A stretch of DNA of 64,000 nt, taken from Rhodobacter xanthinilyticus. GTDB lineage: Bacteria; Pseudomonadota; Alphaproteobacteria; Rhodobacterales; Rhodobacteraceae. This document shows, one piece after another, positions 16,993 through 25,199 of this stretch. The notes below the pieces were generated by a model. It was not told the origin of the DNA. It did not search any database and saw nothing but the letters and a program-made list of their open reading frames with translations. Position 1 is the first letter of the stretch, and the number at the start of each line of letters is the position of its first letter. The stretch lies in the NCBI RefSeq assembly GCF_001856665.1, contig NZ_CP017781.1, positions 1,831,501 through 1,895,500 of the forward strand. Direction: 5' to 3'. The translations under genes were made by a program, and so were the position numbers.

Positions 16993-18615
16993 ATGAGCCG
17001 CGAGCGACTTTATCTTTATGACACCACGCTGCGCGACGGCCAGCAGACCCAGGGCGTGCAGTTTTCGGTGGCCGAGAAGATCGCGCTGGCCGAGGCGCTC
17101 GACGCGATCGGCATTGATTATATCGAGGGCGGCTGGCCGGGCGCGAACCCGACCGACAGCGAGTTTTTCGCCGTGCGCCCCGAGACCGAGGCGGTGTTCA
17201 CGGCCTTTGGCATGACCAAGCGCGCGGGCCGGTCGGCGGCCAATGACGAGGTGCTTGCGGGGGTGATGAACGCGGGCACGCCGGCGGTTTGTCTCGTCGG
17301 CAAGAGCCATGATTATCATGTGACCGCCGCGCTCGGGATCACGCTCGAGGAGAATCTCGAGAATATCCGCGCCTCGATCGCGCATGTGGTGGCGTCTGGG
17401 CGCGAGGCGCTGTTCGATGCCGAGCATTTCTTCGACGGGTTCAAGGCGAACCGGGCCTATGCGCTTGAATCTGTGCAGGCGGCCTATGTGGCGGGGGCGC
17501 GCTGGGTCGTGCTCTGTGACACGAATGGCGGGACGCTGCCCCATGAGGTGGCCGAGGCGGTGGCGGCGGTGATCGCGACGGGGGTGCCGGGCGATCATCT
17601 GGGCATCCATTGTCACGATGACACCGGCCAGGCGGTGGCGGCTTCGCTTGCGGCGGTGATGGCGGGGGCGCGCCAGATCCAGGGCACGCTGAACGGTTTG
17701 GGCGAGCGTTGCGGCAATGCCAATCTCACCTCGCTGATCCCGACGCTCCTGCTCAAGGAGCCTTTCGCGAGCCGCTTCGAGACCGCGATCTCGCGCGAGG
17801 CGCTGGCCGGGCTCACGCAGCTTTCGCGCAAGCTCGACGATATCCTCAACCGCGTGCCGCTGCGCTCGGCGCCCTATGTCGGGGCCTCGGCCTTTGCGCA
17901 TAAGGCGGGGCTGCATGCCTCGGCGATCCTGAAGGACCCCACGACTTATGAGCATGTCGAGCCCTCTCTCGTGGGCAATGCGCGGCTCATCCCGATGTCG
18001 AACCAGGCGGGCCAGTCGAACCTGCGCGCGCGGCTCGTGGGCATGGGGATCGAGGTCGAGCCGAAGGACCCGCGGCTTGCGGCGATCCTCGATGAGATCA
18101 AGCGGCGCGAGGATCATGGCTATGCCTATGACGGCGCGCAGGCGAGTTTCGAGCTGGTCGCGCGGCGCGAGCTCGGCCTTCTGCCCGCGTTTTTCGAGGT
18201 CGAGCGCTACCGCGTCACAGTCGAGCGCAAGCGCGATGCGCGCGGCCGGATCGGCTCGCTCTCCGAGGCGGTGGTGGTGGTGAATATCGGCGGTCAGCGC
18301 ACGCTCTCGGTCTCGGAGGGGATCGTCGAGGATGGCTCGGACGGCGGCCCGGTCAACGCGCTCTCGAAGGCGCTCGCCAAGGATCTCGGCCCCTATCAGC
18401 ATTTCATCGACGACATGAAACTGGTCGATTTCCGCGTGCGCATCACCCAGGGCGGCACCGAGGCGGTGACGCGGGTGATCATCGACAGCGAGGATGGCAA
18501 GGGCCAGCGCTGGTCGACGGTGGGGGTCAGCCCGAACATCGTCGATGCCTCTTTCGAGGCGCTTCTCGACTCGATCACCTGGAAGCTTCTGCGCGACGGG
18601 GCGGCGCCGGTATGA
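16993..18615 (+). CDS. cimA: (R)-citramalate synthase
   Basis: This 540-residue DRE-TIM aldolase condenses pyruvate with acetyl-CoA to citramalate, the first step of the threonine-independent isoleucine route. LYDTTLRDGQQTQGVQF, the metal-binding HCHDDTGQAVAASLAA and GTLNGLGERCGNANL are present, plus a C-terminal regulatory domain (RVTVERKRDARG to the end). The 'YDTTLRDGQQ' form and GGWPGANPTD favour CimA over LeuA or NifV. GGAGG lies shortly before ATG 16993. The next gene overlaps by 4 bases. In phototrophic relatives this enzyme also serves acetate assimilation; that link is inferred. Confidence 0.9.
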   Translation: MSRERLYLYDTTLRDGQQTQGVQFSVAEKIALAEALDAIGIDYIEGGWPGANPTDSEFFAVRPETEAVFTAFGMTKRAGRSAANDEVLAGVMNAGTPAVCLVGKSHDYHVTAALGITLEENLENIRASIAHVVASGREALFDAEHFFDGFKANRAYALESVQAAYVAGARWVVLCDTNGGTLPHEVAEAVAAVIATGVPGDHLGIHCHDDTGQAVAASLAAVMAGARQIQGTLNGLGERCGNANLTSLIPTLLLKEPFASRFETAISREALAGLTQLSRKLDDILNRVPLRSAPYVGASAFAHKAGLHASAILKDPTTYEHVEPSLVGNARLIPMSNQAGQSNLRARLVGMGIEVEPKDPRLAAILDEIKRREDHGYAYDGAQASFELVARRELGLLPAFFEVERYRVTVERKRDARGRIGSLSEAVVVVNIGGQRTLSVSEGIVEDGSDGGPVNALSKALAKDLGPYQHFIDDMKLVDFRVRITQGGTEAVTRVIIDSEDGKGQRWSTVGVSPNIVDASFEALLDSITWKLLRDGAAPV

Positions 18616-19361
18616 GCGCGCGCGCGGCCGAGATGCTGGCGGCGGGCGACCCCGATCGCTTCGCCGCGCTGATGGCGACGCGGGCGGATCTGCGCGCGCG
18701 GCTCTGGCCGCTTTACGCGGCAAACCTCGAGATTGCGCGCGCGCCCTGGGCCTCGGCCGAGCCGATCGTGGCGGAGATGCGCCTGCAATGGTGGGTCGAT
18801 GCCTTTGCCGCGCTCGCCGAAGAGGGGCGTGCCCCGGCCCATGAGCTCGGGGCGGAGTTTGCCGATCTGCGCGCCGAGGCGGGGCTTTTGCAGGCGCTTG
18901 CCGAGGCGCGGCGCTGGGAGTGCTGGCGCGAGCCCTTCGAGGATCAGGCCGCGCTCGTCGACTATCTTCAGGCGACCTCGGGCGGGCTTTACTGGGCCGC
19001 GGCGCGGCGCATCGGGGCGGGGGCCGAGGCCGAGGGGGCGGTGCGCGCCTTTGGCTTTGGCGCGGGGGTGGCGGCCTGGCTCGCGGCAGTGCCCGAGCTC
19101 GAGGCGCGCGGCCGTCTGCCCTTGGTCGATGGCCGCCCCGAGGCGGTGGCGGCGCTCGCGCGCGAGGGGCTTGCGGCGCTCGAGCGGGGGCTTGCGCAAA
19201 CGCCCGCGCCCCTGCGCGCGGCGCTCTTGCCCGGCTGGCAGGCGCGCGGCTGGCTCCGCGCCGCCGCGAAAGAGCCCGCGCGGGTCGCCGAAGGCCGGCT
19301 CAGGGGCAGCGAATTTGGCCGCCGCGCGGGGCTTGTCTGGCAGGCGCTGCGTCTCGGTTAA
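18612..19361 (+). CDS. Squalene/phytoene synthase-family protein
   Basis: This 249-residue all-alpha protein contains EIARAPWASAEPIVAEMRLQWWVDAF and YLQATSGGLYWAAARRIG, the conserved helices of the squalene/phytoene-synthase superfamily. The classical aspartate-rich diphosphate motifs of CrtB are not seen (the first is replaced around MRLQWWVDAF), as in the NDUFAF6-like branch, which in mitochondria assists complex I assembly. An active prenyl synthase is therefore doubtful. It starts inside the cimA stop (ATGA, 4-base overlap). Confidence 0.72.
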   Translation: MSARAAEMLAAGDPDRFAALMATRADLRARLWPLYAANLEIARAPWASAEPIVAEMRLQWWVDAFAALAEEGRAPAHELGAEFADLRAEAGLLQALAEARRWECWREPFEDQAALVDYLQATSGGLYWAAARRIGAGAEAEGAVRAFGFGAGVAAWLAAVPELEARGRLPLVDGRPEAVAALAREGLAALERGLAQTPAPLRAALLPGWQARGWLRAAAKEPARVAEGRLRGSEFGRRAGLVWQALRLG

Positions 19362-19374
19362 AAAGCTGAACGCC

Positions 19375-19389
19375 TTAAACGAATCTTCA
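19375..19389. promoter_or_regulatory. CtrA-like box before the receptor-cheB-cheD operon
   Basis: TTAA-ACGAATC-TTCA matches TTAA-N7-TTAA at seven of eight positions and lies 92 bp before the receptor start. A third TTAA (19358-19361) is close by. CtrA controls chemotaxis genes in related Rhodobacter. Confidence 0.4.
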
Positions 19390-19480
19390 GTTGTTCCATT
19401 CATGTTCCTCCCAATGGGCGCTGCCTTTTGGATGACGTCACGATTCTGTGCCTAGGCGCGGAACCGTCGGAGGATCTGGG

Positions 19481-22400
19481 ATGAATCTGATTCACAATCA
19501 GAAACTTGGGGTCAAACTGCCCCTTATGCTGGTCGCGATCTCCTTGCTCGCCATGGGAGTCATGGGGGTCAACGCCTATCGCGATGCGCGTGCGCTGCTC
19601 GCCAAGGAGGGCACCGACCGGATCGAGAGCGCGCTCGATATGCGCCGCGAGTCGCTCGAGCTCTGGGCGGAAAAGACCTCGAGCGCGATTGCCGAGCTGA
19701 CCGCGGCGCAAAGCACCTCGCGCGCGCTGCGCGATTTCACCGCTTCGTGGAAGACGCTCGGCGCCGATCCGGCGGGCTATCTGCTCAACGCCTATGTGAC
19801 CGAGAACCCGAACCCGGAGGGCGAGCGGCTCGCCTATGATTATGCCGGCGATGTGACGGAGTTTTCGATCGCGCATCGCCGCTATCACCCGGCCCTTGTC
19901 GAGTTCGCAAAAACCCATGATATCAATGATATCTACCTGATCGCGCCGGATGGCACGGTGCTTTATTCGCTGGCCAAGGACGGCGAGTTCACCACCAATC
20001 TCAATAACGGCCCCTTCAAGGATACCCCGCTCGCCCAGGCCGCGCGCAAGGCGGTGACGCTCGGCCGCGGCAAGACCGCGACGACCGAGTTCTTCCGCTC
20101 TTCGGCGGCCAAGGGGCGCAATGTCTCGGGCATGGTGATCGCCGCGCCAGTGCTCAACCCGCAAGGCGTCGCGCTCGGGGTGATCGCTTTCAACGTCTCG
20201 ATCACCCCGATCGGCACGATCATGGAATCGCCCCGCGCCCTGGGCGAGACCGGCCAGGCCTATCTCGTCTCGCAATCGGGGGTGCTCCTGAACAACCTGC
20301 GCAATGCCTCGGCGAGCGCACGTCTGGTCAAGAACGCCGCCAACAATGCCTTCCAGGCCGGGCTGCGCGGCGAAACCGGCTTCATCGAAGAAACCGGCAT
20401 CAGCGGCACGCCGGTCGTGGCCGCCTATACGCCGATCGAGATCTTCGGTCTGAAGGTCGTGGGCGTCGCCGAACAAGCCTCCGCCGAACTCTTCGGCCCG
20501 GCGCGCAAACTCGGCAAAGAGATGTTGCTGCAAGCTGGTGGCATGACCGCGGTGCTCGCCTTCCTCGCCTGGCTGATGGCCCGCTCGATCGCCCGCCCGC
20601 TCGGCCGGATGAGCGAGACCGTCCGCGCGATCTCGAATGGCGATCACACCGTCGAGGTGAGCAACACCAAGCGCAATGACGAGGTCGGCACCATCGCCCG
20701 CGCGATCGAGACCCTGCGCGTCGATCTCGCCGAGGCCGCCGTCGTGCAGCGTCAGGCCGCGATGCAGGGCACCGCCTTCGATTGCTCCTCGGCCGCGATG
20801 ATGATCGTCGATCGCGACTTCCAGATCACCTACAACAACCCCGCGATGATCAAACTGGTCAGCTCGCGCCTCGATGATTTCCGCACCGTGACGCCCGATA
20901 TCGTCGCCGAGGAGCTCGTCGGCCGCTCAATGGACGCCTTCCACAAGCTGCCCGCCCGCGCCCGCGAAATCCTCTCGGACCCGAAGAATTTCCCCTATCA
21001 CGCCGATATCGTGGTCGGCGAGGGCCGCTTCGGGCTCGATGTCAACATGATCTCGACGCCCGAACAGGGGCCGATCGGCTTCGTCGTCGAATGGCGCGAT
21101 GTGACCGAGCTGCGGATGAACCGCGCCCTGCTCAACGCGCTCAACGACAATCAGGTGGTCTGCGAATTTTCGCCCGCCGGCCGGATCACGCGCGCCAATG
21201 CGCATTTCGCCGCCGCAATCGGCCTGCCCGAGGCCGAACTCCTCGGCCGCTCGCATGAGTCCGTTCTGTGCGGTGATGACGAAAGCGCCGATTACTGGAC
21301 GCGGGCTCAAGCCATGGAAACCGTGCTCGGGCGCTTCTACCTGCCGGGCGAGGATGGCCGCAGCGTGATCGTCGAGGGCAGCCTGACGCCGGTGCCCGAC
21401 CGCAACAACCGGATGCTGAAGATCGTCCTGATCGCCAATGATGTGACCGAAGCGCAGACCCGTCTGCGCGAGATCCAGGCGCGCAACGAGGCGATGCATG
21501 CCGAACAACGCACCGTGGTCGAGGCGCTCCGCGTCGGCCTGACCCGGCTCTCGGATGGCGATCTGACGAGCCCGATCGAGGCGAAATTCTCGCCCGAATA
21601 CGAGCAGCTGCGCGCCGATTTCAACGCCGCGGTCGGCAATCTCGCCCGCGCCATGCAAGAGGTGATCGACAACGCCGAAGCGATCGACAGCGAGGCCCAC
21701 GAGATCTCGAATGCGGCGGAAGATCTCAGCCGCCGGACCGAGCGCCAGGCAGCCACGCTCGAAGAGACCGCCGCCGCGCTCGACGAGCTGACCTCGTCGG
21801 TGAACACCGCCACCGCGGGCGTGACCGAAGCTGATCGCGTCGTCAAACAGGCGCAAGGCAGCGCCGAGACCTCGGGCCAGATCGTGCAACAGGCCGTCGA
21901 TGCGATGGGCAAGATCGCGGAGAGCTCGCAAAAGATCTCGCGGATCATCTCGGTGATCGACGATATCGCCTTCCAGACCAATCTTCTGGCGCTCAATGCG
22001 GGCGTCGAGGCGGCCCGGGCCGGCGAGGCGGGGCGCGGCTTCGCAGTCGTCGCCTCGGAGGTGCGCGCCCTTGCGCAGCGGTCCTCCGATGCCGCGCGCG
22101 AGATCGATGCGTTGATCACCACCTCCTCGGAACATGTCCGCCAGGGTGTCGGCCTTGTGGGCGAAACGGGCGAGGCGCTCGAGGGTATCCTTGCCGCGGT
22201 CATCGACATCGCCAACCGAGTCTCCGAAATCGCCGCCTCGTCGCGCGAGCAGGCCTCGGGCCTTGCCGAGATCAACACCGCGATGAACCAACTCGACCAG
22301 GTGACGCAGCAAAACGCCGCGATGTTCGAACAGACCACTGCGGCGAGCCATTCGCTGACCCGTGGCGCCCAGGCGCTGACCGAAACCACGAACCGGTTCC

Positions 22401-22624
22401 GCACGCCACAAGGCACGGGCCGGCGCGCCAGCGCGGCACCGGTTGCGGCGCCCTCCGCCCCCGCAGCCCCCCCCTCGGTCGTCGCCCCCTCCGTCATCGC
22501 TCCGGCCGCGCGCGCAGTCGACACGCCGATGCCCGACCGCAAGACGCCCGCCAGCGCTCCGCTTCGGCAAGGCAATCTCGCTCGGAAAGCCGCCGCCGAG
22601 GAGGACGACTGGGAAGATTTCTGA
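19481..22624 (+). CDS. Methyl-accepting chemotaxis protein with CheR/CheB-tethering-like tail
   Basis: This 1047-residue transmembrane receptor starts with helix 1 (about 10-31), followed by a periplasmic sensor to about 345, helix 2 (about 348-366), a HAMP domain (367-420), two PAS-like modules (about 430-540 and 550-660), a second HAMP-like segment (near 685-740) and a signalling hairpin with the hallmark DDIAFQTNLLALNAGVEAARAGE (about 827-850). A Pro/Ala linker ends in DDWEDF; the last five residues fit the xWxxF pattern of the NWETF peptide that docks CheR and CheB. ATG 19481 follows GGAGG at 19469-19473. Cytoplasmic PAS modules suggest sensing of an internal cue as well; the ligand is unknown. 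cheB follows after 58 bases. Confidence 0.92.
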   Translation: MNLIHNQKLGVKLPLMLVAISLLAMGVMGVNAYRDARALLAKEGTDRIESALDMRRESLELWAEKTSSAIAELTAAQSTSRALRDFTASWKTLGADPAGYLLNAYVTENPNPEGERLAYDYAGDVTEFSIAHRRYHPALVEFAKTHDINDIYLIAPDGTVLYSLAKDGEFTTNLNNGPFKDTPLAQAARKAVTLGRGKTATTEFFRSSAAKGRNVSGMVIAAPVLNPQGVALGVIAFNVSITPIGTIMESPRALGETGQAYLVSQSGVLLNNLRNASASARLVKNAANNAFQAGLRGETGFIEETGISGTPVVAAYTPIEIFGLKVVGVAEQASAELFGPARKLGKEMLLQAGGMTAVLAFLAWLMARSIARPLGRMSETVRAISNGDHTVEVSNTKRNDEVGTIARAIETLRVDLAEAAVVQRQAAMQGTAFDCSSAAMMIVDRDFQITYNNPAMIKLVSSRLDDFRTVTPDIVAEELVGRSMDAFHKLPARAREILSDPKNFPYHADIVVGEGRFGLDVNMISTPEQGPIGFVVEWRDVTELRMNRALLNALNDNQVVCEFSPAGRITRANAHFAAAIGLPEAELLGRSHESVLCGDDESADYWTRAQAMETVLGRFYLPGEDGRSVIVEGSLTPVPDRNNRMLKIVLIANDVTEAQTRLREIQARNEAMHAEQRTVVEALRVGLTRLSDGDLTSPIEAKFSPEYEQLRADFNAAVGNLARAMQEVIDNAEAIDSEAHEISNAAEDLSRRTERQAATLEETAAALDELTSSVNTATAGVTEADRVVKQAQGSAETSGQIVQQAVDAMGKIAESSQKISRIISVIDDIAFQTNLLALNAGVEAARAGEAGRGFAVVASEVRALAQRSSDAAREIDALITTSSEHVRQGVGLVGETGEALEGILAAVIDIANRVSEIAASSREQASGLAEINTAMNQLDQVTQQNAAMFEQTTAASHSLTRGAQALTETTNRFRTPQGTGRRASAAPVAAPSAPAAPPSVVAPSVIAPAARAVDTPMPDRKTPASAPLRQGNLARKAAAEEDDWEDF

Positions 22625-22682
22625 GCAAGATTGAAGAAGGAACAGTGGTTTGTTTATGCACCGCCAACGGGAAGGGCTGACT

Positions 22683-23714
22683 ATGGGGGCAAAACGCGTC
22701 CTGATCGTGGATGACTCGCCGACGATCCGTCAGCTCATCCGGACCTTGCTCGCCAATGACCGCAGGCTGCGGGTGGTTGGCGAAGCGGGCGACCCCTACG
22801 AAGCGCGCGAGAAGATCAAGGATCTCGCCCCCGACGTCATCACGCTCGATGTCGAAATGCCGCGGATGAATGGCCTGTCCTTCCTGGAAAAGCTGATGCG
22901 TCTGCGGCCGATGCCGGTGGTCATGGTCTCGACCGAGACGCAAAAGGGCTCGGCGGCGGCTCTCGAGGCGCTGTCTCTGGGGGCGATCGACTGTATCGGC
23001 AAGCCGGCGAGCGGCGCGCTCGATGAAGCGTTCCAGAATCTCGGCGATCTGCTGGTCGCCGCGGCGGACGCGCGCCTGCGCGAACCGGGGCTGCGCAAAC
23101 CCGTCGATCCAGCCACCGGCTTTCGCTGGAACGGCCGCTATGTGCTGATCGGCTCCTCGACGGGGGGCGTCGATGCGCTCGAAACGATCCTCTCCGAATT
23201 CCCGGAGAACTGTCCGCCGACGCTGATCACCCAGCATATGCCCGAAACCTTCCTCGAGAGTTTCGTGCGCCGCCTCGCCCCGAAGATTGCCCCGCGCTTC
23301 GAACTTGCGACCGACAACGCACCTTTGCTGCAAGGCAAAGTCTATATCGCGCCCGGTGGCGCCTATCACCTCGGCGTTTCCGGCGGCGATACCCCGAAAT
23401 GCAAACTCCTGAGCGACGAGAAGCGCAACGGCCACCGGCCCTCGGTCGATGTACTCTTCGACTCGGCCCGCCCGATCGCCCAACGCTCCGTCGCCTGCCT
23501 CCTGACCGGGATGGGCCGCGACGGCGCCGAGGGGATGCTCGCGCTGCGTCAAGCCGGGGCCACCTGCATCGCCCAGGACCAGGCGACCTCGGTCGTCTTC
23601 GGCATGCCGCGCGCCGCGCTCGAGATCGGGGCGGCTGAACGGGCCGTGCCGCTCGGCCGGATCGCCCAGAACATCCTGCAACTGACCGGCCGCACTTCGG
23701 CTGTGTCGGTGTGA
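22683..23714 (+). CDS. cheB: Chemotaxis protein-glutamate methylesterase/deamidase
   Basis: This 343-residue response regulator removes methyl groups from receptors. The N-terminal receiver has acidic residues in VLIVDDSP and phosphoacceptor Asp56 in TLDVEMPRMNG. The C-terminal esterase has the catalytic Ser region LIGSSTGGVDAL (about 158), His in ITQHMPETF and Asp in LLTGMGRDGAEGM. GGAAGGG precedes ATG 22683; upstream Met codons in the same frame lack a ribosome site. It is followed closely by cheD and shares its message with the receptor. Confidence 0.96.
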   Translation: MGAKRVLIVDDSPTIRQLIRTLLANDRRLRVVGEAGDPYEAREKIKDLAPDVITLDVEMPRMNGLSFLEKLMRLRPMPVVMVSTETQKGSAAALEALSLGAIDCIGKPASGALDEAFQNLGDLLVAAADARLREPGLRKPVDPATGFRWNGRYVLIGSSTGGVDALETILSEFPENCPPTLITQHMPETFLESFVRRLAPKIAPRFELATDNAPLLQGKVYIAPGGAYHLGVSGGDTPKCKLLSDEKRNGHRPSVDVLFDSARPIAQRSVACLLTGMGRDGAEGMLALRQAGATCIAQDQATSVVFGMPRAALEIGAAERAVPLGRIAQNILQLTGRTSAVSV

Positions 23715-23728
23715 TCGTCGAGGCCTCC

Positions 23729-24250
23729 ATGACCCACCGCGCACCCCTTCGTCCGCAGCACATCTCGCAAGGAGAATATGCCTCCGGCCGCACGGATGAA
23801 CGTGCGATCACGACCATCCTCGGATCCTGCGTGGCGACCTGCCTTTATGATCCGCAAGCCGGCGTCGGCGGGATGAACCATTTTCTGCTGCCCGAGAGCA
23901 CCGGAACGACAACCCAGGCGGCGAGTTTCGGCGTCAATGCGATGGAGCTTCTGATCAATGACATGATCAAGCACGGCGCCGCGCGCCCGCGGCTCAAGGC
24001 CAAGGTCTTCGGCGGCGCGCGGATGATCGCGGGTCTGTCGGATATCGGCCAGAAGAACGCCGCCTTCGTGCTGGATTTCCTGCGCCGCGAGGGGATCGAA
24101 TGCACGGGGCAGAGCCTTGGCGGCAATCAGGCCCGGCGGATCGAGTTCTGGCCGCACTCCGGCCGGGCGCGGCAAAAGCTGCTCGGCGAGGCGAAGGTCT
24201 TTGAAGCGCCGCCGCCGGTCACCCCAGGCAACGAGGTCGAGCTCTTCTGA
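23729..24250 (+). CDS. cheD: Chemoreceptor glutamine deamidase CheD
   Basis: This protein of about 173 residues deamidates receptor glutamines. It has the family triad context: TILGSCVATCLYDP with the catalytic Cys, GGMNHFLLPES with the His, and a later conserved ARPRLKAKVFGGARM stretch. ATG 23729 has GAGG 6 bases upstream; a GTG at 23711 overlapping the cheB stop (GTGA) is the alternative and would add six residues. It is the last gene of the plus-strand chemotaxis operon, followed by a strong terminator. Confidence 0.92.
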   Translation: MTHRAPLRPQHISQGEYASGRTDERAITTILGSCVATCLYDPQAGVGGMNHFLLPESTGTTTQAASFGVNAMELLINDMIKHGAARPRLKAKVFGGARMIAGLSDIGQKNAAFVLDFLRREGIECTGQSLGGNQARRIEFWPHSGRARQKLLGEAKVFEAPPPVTPGNEVELF

Positions 24251-24270
24251 CGCCGCCACCCCCTCAGACC

Positions 24271-24303
24271 AACGGCCGCGCGCGCCCCGCGCGGCCGTTT
24301 TCC
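24271..24303 (+). terminator. Terminator of the receptor-cheB-cheD operon
   Basis: The 12-bp stem AACGGCCGCGCG / CGCGCGGCCGTT has a 5-base loop (24283-24287) and is followed by TTTTCCTTT. Confidence 0.9.
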
Positions 24304-24331
24304 TTTGCGTCAACGCCGCCGCACCGAAGGC

Positions 24332-24357
24332 AAAAAAAAATCGGCCCGAGAGGCCGA
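24332..24357 (-). terminator. Terminator of the minus-strand chemotaxis operon
   Basis: Read on the minus strand, TCGGCC-N5-GGCCGA (24357-24341) is followed by nine T residues (24340-24332), a textbook intrinsic terminator facing the plus-strand one 30 bp away. Confidence 0.9.
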
Positions 24358-24404
24358 CGCATCCGTCACATCGTCTGGCGAGGCCTTTGCCCCGTTACCG
24401 ATCC

Positions 24405-24425
24405 GAGCACCTCTCGGAGGTGCTC
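24405..24425 (-). repeat. Perfect stem-loop overlapping the stop of the last che gene
   Basis: GAGCACCTC-N3-GAGGTGCTC is a perfect 9-bp stem; its end overlaps the stop codon at 24424-24426. There is no T-run, so it is more likely a 3'-end stabiliser or pause element before the real terminator about 50 bp downstream. Confidence 0.6.
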
Positions 24426-24816
24426 AGAACCACTGGATTTCACCCTCGTCCGCGGCCTCCTGAACCGAGATCTTCGGCATCTCGGGGTCGAGATTGTTGA
24501 TCAGCTCATGAAGGCGCAGCCGCGACAGGATCGGCACGGCATGCAGCTTCACATCCGACGGCATTTCGCCCGAGACCGCGGCCATCAGACGCCCGAGATC
24601 CTCGAGCGCCTGGGTGATCCGGTCGATCCCTTGCAAGCCCATGATCGCTTTCGGATCGGTATGATCGGCGAAATGGCACATCGAAAGGGCTTTCTGGACC
24701 TCGGAGGAGAGGCGCGCGAGCGTGTCGAGCTCATCTCCGATCCGGGCGGCGAGCGCGTCGAGCGGCAGGTCGCGCCGCGCGGGCTCCAGCGTGTCATGGG
24801 GGAGGGCATTGATCAT
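24424..24816 (-). CDS. Chemotaxis-operon protein with DxxxQ motif (CheZ/CheT-like candidate)
   Basis: This 130-residue, mainly helical, acidic protein is not a named family to me. The first helix (about 20-47) and second helix (about 56-80, GLQGIDRITQALEDLGRLM) could pair as a long hairpin. The second holds D65-R-I-T-Q69, the D-x-x-x-Q arrangement of CheZ catalytic residues and of rhizobial CheT. The C-terminus (ISVQEAADEGEIQWF) is acidic and ends in an aromatic residue, like the CheY-binding tail of CheZ. It overlaps cheY2 by 4 bases (ATGA) and closes the operon, the place of cheT in Sinorhizobium. CheY-P phosphatase or binding function is an inference. Confidence 0.6.
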   Translation of the reverse strand: MINALPHDTLEPARRDLPLDALAARIGDELDTLARLSSEVQKALSMCHFADHTDPKAIMGLQGIDRITQALEDLGRLMAAVSGEMPSDVKLHAVPILSRLRLHELINNLDPEMPKISVQEAADEGEIQWF

Positions 24817-25199
24817 AGCCGCCCCACAACCGCTTCGATGCAGGCACGCAGATCCTGCGGGGTGAAGGGTTTCTTGAGGAAGTTGTTCATCCCGAGCTTG
24901 CGGCCGGTGTCGATGATTTCCTTGTCGGCACGGCCGGTGATCAGGATGAAGCCGAGCCCCTTGGTGCGCGGATTGGTGCGCAGCGCATGGAGAAGTTGCA
25001 GCCCGTCCATCCCCGGCATGTTGTAATCCGAAATCACCAGATGGACCGGCGTCTTTTCAAGGATTTGCAGCGCGCCCGGACCGTCGGTCGCATAGCCGAC
25101 CTGACGGATGCCCATCGCATCGAGGGCCTGCGTGATCAGGCCGCGGCTGGTCGACATGTCATCGACCACCATGATTCTCAATTGATCTCTCAGGGCCAT
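24813..25199 (-). CDS. cheY: Response regulator CheY (second copy)
   Basis: This 128-residue single-domain receiver has the acidic pocket IMVVDDMSTSRG (Asp13, Asp14), phosphoacceptor Asp58 in LVISDYNMPGMDG, Thr in ILITGRADK and Lys in NFLKKPFTP. It resembles the CheY2 type that binds the flagellar motor in Sinorhizobium. ATG 25199 (preceded by GGAGAG) overlaps the end of cheR by 10 bases; the open frame continues upstream but without a start signal. Confidence 0.93.
   Translation of the reverse strand: MALRDQLRIMVVDDMSTSRGLITQALDAMGIRQVGYATDGPGALQILEKTPVHLVISDYNMPGMDGLQLLHALRTNPRTKGLGFILITGRADKEIIDTGRKLGMNNFLKKPFTPQDLRACIEAVVGRL

Noticed and set aside
15445-18723. 1092-codon minus-strand frame across cysS and cimA
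   Set aside because: Antisense to two clear housekeeping genes, Arg/His-rich and without domains; GC-driven open frame.
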